DNA of 64,000 bases from Clostridium sp. Marseille-P299 (GTDB lineage: Bacteria > Bacillota > Clostridia > Lachnospirales > Lachnospiraceae): contig NZ_FJVE01000007.1 of the NCBI RefSeq assembly GCF_900078195.1, positions 992,001 through 1,056,000 on the forward strand, written 5' to 3'. The position numbers were made by a program, and so were the translations under genes. The notes beneath the pieces are model-generated. The model did no database searches and had not been told where the DNA came from. It saw only the letters and a list, made by a program, of their open reading frames with translations. Below are positions 59,601 to 64,000 of this stretch, in pieces; the stretch's first letter is position 1, and every line of letters starts with the position of its first letter.

Positions 59601-61208
59601 GCAGAATCCGCATATACCTACGATTCCATTGGTCAGTTAACGGAACGTAAAGAAAAGAATGGTGGAGTTCTAAAGGATACGTATACGTACGAGTATGATA
59701 AGAATGGTAACCGTATCAAAGAAACAAAAGTTTCTTCTGGAATGACGGAAATCACCCGCTATACGTACGATGTATTAAATCAGTTGACCGACGTAACAGA
59801 TAAGAATGGCACTAGAACCTATGGGTTTGATGAGTTTAATAACAGAATCACCAAAGAGGAAAGTGGCAAGTTATCGACTCAATATATTTACAATAACTTA
59901 AATCAGCTGGTATATGAATTTAAGGGTGGAGATTTTACTACATATAGCTATGATAAGCGCGGTAACTTATCAACGGTAGAAGAGAATGGTAATACAAAGC
60001 AAGTATATACATTTGATTCCACGAATAAGTTAACGAAAGTTGTTGGAGAAGATACGACAACAGTTTATAGCTATGATGGAGATGGAAACCGTGTAAATAC
60101 TAAGGTAACGAAGAATGGTTCTGTGATTAGTAACACGAATTATGCCGTTGATACGATGACAGCGTATCAGAATATTATTATGGCTAAGGATACGGTGACT
60201 GGTAAAGTATCTGCATTTACCTTTGGTAATGAACAAGTAAGTGTTGAAACGGATGGTAAAATTAGCTATTATAGAAACGATGAGAAGAATAGTGTCACTG
60301 AGATACTGGATGGTGCAGGGAAGGTACAGGCAAGCATTCAGTATGATGAGTATGGAGTGATATTAAATCCAGAAGTTGTTGGGACGAATGGAAATATATT
60401 CTCGGAGAATTTATTCTCCTATACGGGACATGTGTATGAAGAGAGTACTGGACTTTACTATGCGAAAGCAAGATACTATGAAGCTAAGATTGGTAGATTT
60501 ATTAGTGAGGATAGTTATCGTGGAGAGCGAAGTGAGTCAGTTAGCTTAAATTTATATGTTTATGTTCATAATAATCCAGTTAAGTATTCGGATCCGAGTG
60601 GGAATATTGCTATTCCACTTATGTATGCAGCCGCCGTAATTATTCTAGTTGTTGGAACATATGCAATTAGTACTTATGAGAGATACATCCATTCTCCTGA
60701 GGGCAAAGACGCAATTAATAGGGGCGCCACTGCTATTAAAGATGGAGTAGTTGTAGCTGGTAAACTTCAAGTTGCAGGAACTGTTTGGTTAGGCAAAAAG
60801 TATGTTGAATATAATTTCAAATTTGTAGATAAAGCTAAGGATATAATAGGCTCTTTATTTGGAATTAAACCAAAGACGTTTCCAAATTATTTTACGTTAT
60901 CTAATGTAGATCAAACTACGTTTATATTACGGAGTAACGGAGCTAGTGCGGATAAATCAGACACTAATAAGGGAGTGAATAAGTCTGATAAAATTAAGAC
61001 ACCATCCTCAAATCCAAAGGATTTTACAAAATTAAAAGGAAATCAAGGATATAAAGATAAAGACGGAAATACATGGAAAAAAGATCAATTACACAAAGAT
61101 CATTGGGATATCAGTAATAAAAAAGGCCAGAAAATCCGTGAAGTTGATTATGATGGGAATGAGATATGGCCTAATGGGCCTAAAAATAAAAACAAAGCAC
61201 CAAAATAA
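53649..61208 (+). CDS. Secreted Rhs/YD-repeat polymorphic-toxin-like protein with three CBM3 modules
   Basis: 2519 aa. Signal peptide (about residues 1-34, SANAA); FlgD-like Ig region (about 60-125); DUF6531-type shell start (about 317-400); YD repeats (about 400-590); three CBM3 cellulose-binding modules (about 688-835, 885-1031 and 1056-1211). The modules have repeated YYYTIDG or YYYTRDD, QNFWCDWSS and related sequences, and a Gly/Asn linker sits between the first two. The main YD-repeat shell follows (about 1238-2260), then the core end (GLYYAKARYYEAKIGRFISED). After NPVKYSDPSG comes a membrane helix (about 2320-2342) and a tip of about 180 aa ending with HKDHWDISNKKGQKIREVDYDG, shown only in part here (HWDI). 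The HWD-type tip resembles small nuclease-like toxins. RBS AGGAGGAAAG. It is controlled by the riboswitch at 53476. Confidence 0.88.
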   Translation: MEVLRRKKSIFNRVLCLLLCVTMVMTSIPFSANAASTKKFIKAEPQVFVPSSGEKATITFNLENKHVVNVMIMDGKKVVAYLAKNREYKGGYETHELQWDGKDESGSYVKSGTYKVVVEPQDKYKKYKSITNIAVIGDNNSELYISPNVNGTIFKVYGKGGKKQGVNKVNLSVTADGEAVKSISATISDNLWYAELPMTSYKLYNIKASVSSSSGNSTKSITAVRHTFRVTDRLEYLASAYYGDYKKDAAIIRDNGLYGTYTNSGELVGSSILIIDPSKDIKQEITSNNTLTNQHLGVVDQLQRTASMNPVSLTMGNNFYSNEDLVIDGYTPLSFTRMYNSMSESFHEFGINWSDSYSYLLQDLGSTIAIQFSDGHIEYYTKNSDGTYASPDGMARKLIKNANGTYTLTVEGLEIYDFTASGRIKTISDLNGNKTTFTYYDGMLTKVSNPSGHMEFTYNTDGTIGSVKDSGNRSISYGYTNGLVTSFTDAEGNKTTYSYDSYNRLNKVVSPEKITLYAIEYDTSDRVISKTVQGSTYTYSYNDKSRTIECTEPNGNKITFKYTSDYRIESEEYSDGTIKYYYKESSGKSENLRKQGNGTNSEITNSEITNNDDINYESDTNIVSSNTITSSEVSNVDFVKNTTNNSSNIGRDKAAYTAELSAVKDGQELTVFSLNGNNELKSIDNILELQTFNMNVCSGSAVNNTLYPQFRIFNTSDGDINLSDVTLRYYYTIDGEMPQNFWCDWSSIGAANVTGKFVKLNTPVTGADYYLEVGFRSGAGKLSPGNYIDLHTRIGKVGWYDFIPGDDYSQNYSTSLSYFDKVDMFYKGDLIWGKGSISGEGSNGPADGSDNGNSGNTGNNGNTGNNSGNGSYTEEEEFEPKGTDKLKIQMFNTGNGGSYTNSIHPMMRLVNTGTNMVKLSDVKIRYYYTRDDDKPQNFWCDWSSAGTENVTGTFHYLDELFEGADTYLEVGFKEGSGYIDIGSTISIHMRIAKDDWGNYDITNDHSINPSESFKDWKKVDVFIKGVKVWGEDLTPGELEELELEHIDYADSTYTPVRGEMYNANRESRSNTVSPRFRVYNTSNEAIKLSDLKINYFYTADGPQTQVFNVDWVGIGSRFQSNLSSKDVTAEFTEVGDENLKTNCVADIGFTRSDISLNPGEYVELNIRIHRPDWTKYVQTNDYSLNTESTTYEEWNKIAIFVAGKWAFGSMPLSYAEIVDPDPEVEIEYPVDSKDSFGSNTDKSGNSTDYTYDDNGNITSSVDAMGNKTTNTFNELNQITSVTDALGNKTVYDYDAKGNLTSVTDALGNKTEYAYNSKGYLTKITRPDGSYETGTYDSRGNLLTATDGNGNTITLDYDILNCVTKYTDANGYITKYEYSPNGNTTKITDALGFSSTAEYNKDGKILKETDNNGNAISYLYDKKTGLLSQTTDALSNIEKYQYDVMGNISSVTAADGGITSYNYDLLGRLETLTDALGGKTTYTYDVNGNITEEVDELGNVTKNTYDKLNRVIAQTDALNRTTTYEYDELGRAIKEIDASGGITKYKYDKVGNVIETTDALGNVTKNEYNSVGLLKSTTDALGNKIRYEYDKEGRQTKETDAIGNITLWEYDKNDNLTKVTDANGNSTMYTYDKENQVTSITDALGHKVTYEYDAAGNKVVEKDALGNTTKYAYDAANNVTQITNALNKVTKYEYNAKGQLIKETDAKGKVTSYSYDKNGNQEKVTNALGAITSYTYDAKNQLLEEKDAKGNVISYKYDALGNLNSKTDARGNRTYYEYDSSNNLTKVTDALGHVTNYTYDKLGNLTEETRVGLSSTNNQTTKYEYDKNGRLTKLTDPLGESISYEYNGNGQITKETQKDGSTTGYQYDKVGNVKKITYSDNRSVTYTYDSINQLKSMKDWNGTTTYEYDANGQTVKIIDPKNQVIKYIWTKLGQKKSITYPNGEVVSYVYDNNGNLSRVTDTNNAVTTYTYDALNQVKTRKLPNSAESAYTYDSIGQLTERKEKNGGVLKDTYTYEYDKNGNRIKETKVSSGMTEITRYTYDVLNQLTDVTDKNGTRTYGFDEFNNRITKEESGKLSTQYIYNNLNQLVYEFKGGDFTTYSYDKRGNLSTVEENGNTKQVYTFDSTNKLTKVVGEDTTTVYSYDGDGNRVNTKVTKNGSVISNTNYAVDTMTAYQNIIMAKDTVTGKVSAFTFGNEQVSVETDGKISYYRNDEKNSVTEILDGAGKVQASIQYDEYGVILNPEVVGTNGNIFSENLFSYTGHVYEESTGLYYAKARYYEAKIGRFISEDSYRGERSESVSLNLYVYVHNNPVKYSDPSGNIAIPLMYAAAVIILVVGTYAISTYERYIHSPEGKDAINRGATAIKDGVVVAGKLQVAGTVWLGKKYVEYNFKFVDKAKDIIGSLFGIKPKTFPNYFTLSNVDQTTFILRSNGASADKSDTNKGVNKSDKIKTPSSNPKDFTKLKGNQGYKDKDGNTWKKDQLHKDHWDISNKKGQKIREVDYDGNEIWPNGPKNKNKAPK
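58590..60553 (+). repeat. Direct repeat copy 1 (Rhs core), paired with 61976-63939
   Basis: The last ~1.96 kb of the Rhs shell, up to just before the variable tip, recurs 3386 bp downstream at the same constant offset at both ends, so no net indel separates them. Many scattered substitutions are visible, for instance AGCGTTACG versus AGCATTACG near 59295/62681. Confidence 0.93.
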
Positions 61209-61241
61209 TACAATATAATTAATTATAAGGAGTTGAAATGG

Positions 61242-61811
61242 TTGCATAAAATAAGTAGTAAACAAATGAATAATATTAAAAAGAAGATTAAATTTTATAA
61301 TTTTGATGAGTTATGTTCAGAGGATAATACTAAATTAATAGTTAAATTTCATAATTATATTGATACAGTAACGTATAGTGACTTAATGTTAAACAACGGT
61401 TGTGAGATGTATGAATTCAAAAAGAAGATACTTATTGAATTCATAAAAAAGATAATTAATAAAGTATCTGAAGATAATTGCATAATAGTTAAATACAATG
61501 AGAAATGGGTTGTTAACAAAGAAGAAGCACCGGAATTAGCAAATATTTTAGCAAATAATTCTGTGACAAATAAATTGAAAGGCGGTCTATTGGTCAATAA
61601 AAATGATAAAATTGTTGAATTATTCATTGAGTCTGTTTTTAAATACAATAGCTTTATTCAAATAGTATTTAAAGATTCTAAATTAATAATATCTCCTTCT
61701 GATCATATGGATATTTTTTTTCAAGCTTATAACTTAAATGAAGTTAAAAATTTGATAATTAATAATTTATATTCGTGTGGTGATAAAGTATTAACATATG
61801 AATTGACATAA
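61242..61811 (+). CDS. Putative immunity protein for the upstream Rhs tip
   Basis: About 190 aa, without signal peptide or membrane helix, rich in Lys, Asn, Asp and Ile. It begins 33 bp after the Rhs stop. AAGGAG (61227-61232) is 9 nt before TTG 61242, the best-spaced start; TTG 61233 is too close and ATG 61238 is out of frame. I do not recognise the family. Immunity is inferred only from position: a small unknown gene directly after an Rhs C-terminus and followed by a terminator. Its AT-richness exceeds that of the Rhs gene. Confidence 0.65.
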   Translation: MHKISSKQMNNIKKKIKFYNFDELCSEDNTKLIVKFHNYIDTVTYSDLMLNNGCEMYEFKKKILIEFIKKIINKVSEDNCIIVKYNEKWVVNKEEAPELANILANNSVTNKLKGGLLVNKNDKIVELFIESVFKYNSFIQIVFKDSKLIISPSDHMDIFFQAYNLNEVKNLIINNLYSCGDKVLTYELT

Positions 61812-61923
61812 AAATTACTTATTCTAGAAGGAGAAGACGATTTCTAAGAGAAATATAATGTTTTTGGGAAAAATGTAATGCATATTCCTAATTTTCCCTG
61901 ATTAAATGAAATGTAATTGATTG

Positions 61924-61962
61924 AAACACCTCCATTTGCTGTTATAGCAAATGAGGTGTTTT
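61924..61962 (+). terminator. Strong terminator after the putative immunity gene
   Basis: AACACCTCCATTTGCT pairs with AGCAAATGAGGTGTT around GTTAT, then TTTT follows. It separates the toxin-immunity unit from the second Rhs tip. Confidence 0.88.
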
Positions 61963-61969
61963 ACGTTGA

Positions 61970-64000
61970 ATTACATCTTATGAATACAATGCTGCTGGTA
62001 ATAAAGTAGTAGAAAAAGATGCACTTGGTAATACAACGAAATATGCTTACGATGCAGCAAATAACGTAACGCAGATTACAAATGCATTGAACAAAGTTAC
62101 AAAATACGAATACAATGCAAAGGGTCAGTTAATTAAAGAAACCGATGCAAAGGGGAAGGTTACCTCTTATAGCTATGATAAGAATGGAAACCAAGAAAAA
62201 GTTACAAATGCGCTAGGTGCAATCACAAGCTACACATACGATGCTAAGAATCAGTTACTAGAAGAAAAAGACGCAAAAGGAAACGTGATTTCATATAAGT
62301 ATGATGCCCTTGGAAATCTAAACAGAAAAACCGATGCAAGAGGAAATCGAACTTACTATGAATATGACTCTAGTAATAACCTTACGAAAGTAACCGATGC
62401 CCTAGGTCATGTAACAAACTATACTTATGATAAGCTTGGTAATTTAACCGAAGAAACTCGTGTGGGGCTTAGTTCTACAAACAACCAGACAACAAAATAT
62501 GAGTACGATAAAAATGGTCGTTTAACAAAGCTTACGGATCCACTGGGTGAGAGCATTTCCTATGTTTACAATGGGAATGGTCAAATCACGAAGGAAACGC
62601 AAAAAGATGGAACAACCACTGGATATCAATACGATAAGGTTGGTAATGTTAAGAAAATCACCTATAGTGATAATAGAAGCATTACGTATACCTATGATAG
62701 TATCAATCAGCTCAAATCAATGAAAGACTGGAACGGTACTACGACTTACGAATACGATGCCAATGGTCAAACCATTAAAATAACCGATCCAAAGAATCAG
62801 GTAATGGAATACACATGGACAAAACTTGGCCAGAAGAAATCCATAATCGATCCAAATGGTGAAGTCGTAAGTTATGTGTATGATAATAACGGCAATCTAA
62901 GCAAGGTGACAGATACAAATAATGCGGTTACAACGTATACCTACGATGCACTAAATCAAGTAAAGACTAGAAAACTTCCAAACAGTGCAGAATCCGCATA
63001 TACCTACGATTCCATTGGACAGTTAACGGAGCGTAAAGAAAAGAATGGTGGAGTTCTTAAAGATACGTATACATACGAGTACGATAAGAATGGTAACCGT
63101 ATCAAAGAAACAAAAGTGTCTTCTGGAATGACGGAAATCACTCGTTATACGTACGATGTATTAAATCAGTTGACCGACGTGACGGATAAGAATGGCACTC
63201 GATCCTATGGATTTGATGAGTTTAATAACAGAATTTTCAAAGAGGAAAGTGGCAAGTTATCTACTCAATATATTTACAATAACTTAAATCAGTTGGTATA
63301 TGAATTTAGGGGTGGAGATCTTACTACATATAGCTATGATAAGCGAGGTAACTTATCAACGGTAGAAGAGAATGGTAATACAAAGCAAGTATATACATTT
63401 GATTCCACGAATAAGTTAACGAAAGTTGTTGGAGAAGATACGACAACAGTTTATGATTATGATGGCAATGGAAACCGTGTAAATGTTAAGGTAACCAAGT
63501 ATGGTTCTGTGATTAGTAACACGAGTTATGTCGTTGATACGATGACAACCTATCAGAATATTGTTATGGCTAAGGATACGGTGACTGGTAAAGTTTCTGC
63601 ATTTACCTTTGTTAATGAACAAGTAAGTGTTGAAACGGATGGTAAAATTAGCTATTATAGAAACGATGAGAAGAATAGTGTCACTGAGATACTGGATGGG
63701 GCAGGGAAGGTACAAGCAAGCATTCAGTATGATGAGTATGGAGTGATGCTGAATCCAGAAGCTGTTGGGACGAATGGGAATATATTCTCGGAGAATTTAT
63801 TCTCCTATACCGGACATGTATATGATGAGAGTACTGGCCTTTACTATGCGAAGGCAAGATACTATGATGCTAAGATTGGTAGATTTATTAGTGAGGATAG
63901 TTATCGTGGGGAGCAAAGTGAGTCAGTTAGATTAAATTTATATATTTATGTAATGAACAATCCTATTCGGTATATTGACCCAACAGGAGAATTAGCATTT
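61970..64000 (+). pseudogene. Orphan Rhs tip cassette without start or promoter (runs off the window)
   Basis: From 61970 to the window end one frame stays open and encodes YD repeats nearly identical to residues about 1648-2300 of the Rhs protein. An in-frame TGA at 61967-61969 and the absence of a start codon or RBS show it is not translated by itself. Homology begins at 61971-61978 right after a terminator. It passes the core end (GRFISEDSYRGEQSE) and then diverges into NNPIRYIDPTGELAF, a different C-terminus. It looks like a silent rhs-CT cassette; a different toxin and immunity gene probably follow outside the window. Confidence 0.8.
61976..63939 (+). repeat. Direct repeat copy 2 (orphan Rhs core)
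   Basis: Counterpart of 58590-60553 at an offset of 3386 bp. The two copies diverge in their 3' ends just after the SEDSYRG region, where the tips differ. Confidence 0.93.

Noticed and set aside
61812..61923. A small gene or antitoxin between the immunity gene and the terminator
   Set aside because: Only very short frames with early stops exist there.
60030..63715. Minus-strand open frames inside the two Rhs cores
   Set aside because: They mirror the YD-repeat coding strand, occur in both copies, and lack RBS; they are shadows of the real frame.
61970..64000. Treating the second Rhs region as an independent functional gene
   Set aside because: It has an in-frame stop directly upstream, no start codon or RBS, and starts abruptly at the repeat boundary.

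Overview
The window is low-GC Firmicute DNA with strong AGGAGG-type ribosome binding sites, a GerA-type spore germinant receptor operon, starch- and pectin-degrading enzymes, cellulose-binding (CBM3) modules and Lachnospiraceae-style YesM/YesN and LytTR two-component systems. This points to an anaerobic, spore-forming, plant-fibre-degrading clostridium of the Lachnospiraceae, similar to Lachnoclostridium (Clostridium) phytofermentans. The genus-level guess is inference; no 16S or marker gene is present.

Layout. 1-6.7 kb: a rhamnogalacturonan-type oligosaccharide ABC importer (two permeases, one binding lipoprotein), a cytoplasmic PL11 rhamnogalacturonan lyase and a second beta-propeller protein. 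6.8-9.9 kb (minus): a triple-PepSY lipoprotein and an OmpR/HK two-component pair. 10.2-20.3 kb: a complete type I-C CRISPR-Cas locus (cas3-cas5c-cas8c-cas7c-cas4-cas1-cas2), a leader, and an array of 34 repeats plus a degenerate 35th. 20.4-25.7 kb: a secreted protein of unknown function, a HAAS/DUF4097 membrane protein, an MscS-type channel, and a small duplicated-domain protein followed by three 95-bp hairpin-rich tandem repeats. 26.0-29.0 kb: a membrane lipid operon (MarR, PgsA-like, PlsY, MGD/UgtP-like glycosyltransferase). 29.2-42.4 kb: two large secreted GH13 starch enzymes and a YesN/YesM system with a membrane-anchored binding protein. 42.5-49.1 kb: a cupin, a LytTR/GHKL two-component system and two ABC exporters, with direct repeats upstream that look like LytTR sites. 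49.3-53.0 kb (minus): a gerKA-KB-KC-type operon. 53.5-64 kb: a c-di-GMP-II riboswitch controlling a 2519-aa secreted Rhs/YD-repeat protein that carries three CBM3 cellulose-binding modules, followed by a probable immunity gene and a promoterless second Rhs tip.

The most notable system is the last one. A c-di-GMP-II aptamer overlaps a terminator just upstream of a giant secreted Rhs protein. Inside the Rhs shell lie three cellulose-binding modules, and at its end lie a membrane helix and a short nuclease-like tip. A small unknown gene follows, then an approximately 1.96-kb, indel-free copy of the Rhs tip-proximal region fused to a different C-terminus that runs off the window. I read this as a surface- or substrate-attached polymorphic toxin switched on by c-di-GMP, with a silent cassette for exchanging its tip by recombination. 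The sequence supports the architecture directly; the toxin role and the biology are inference.
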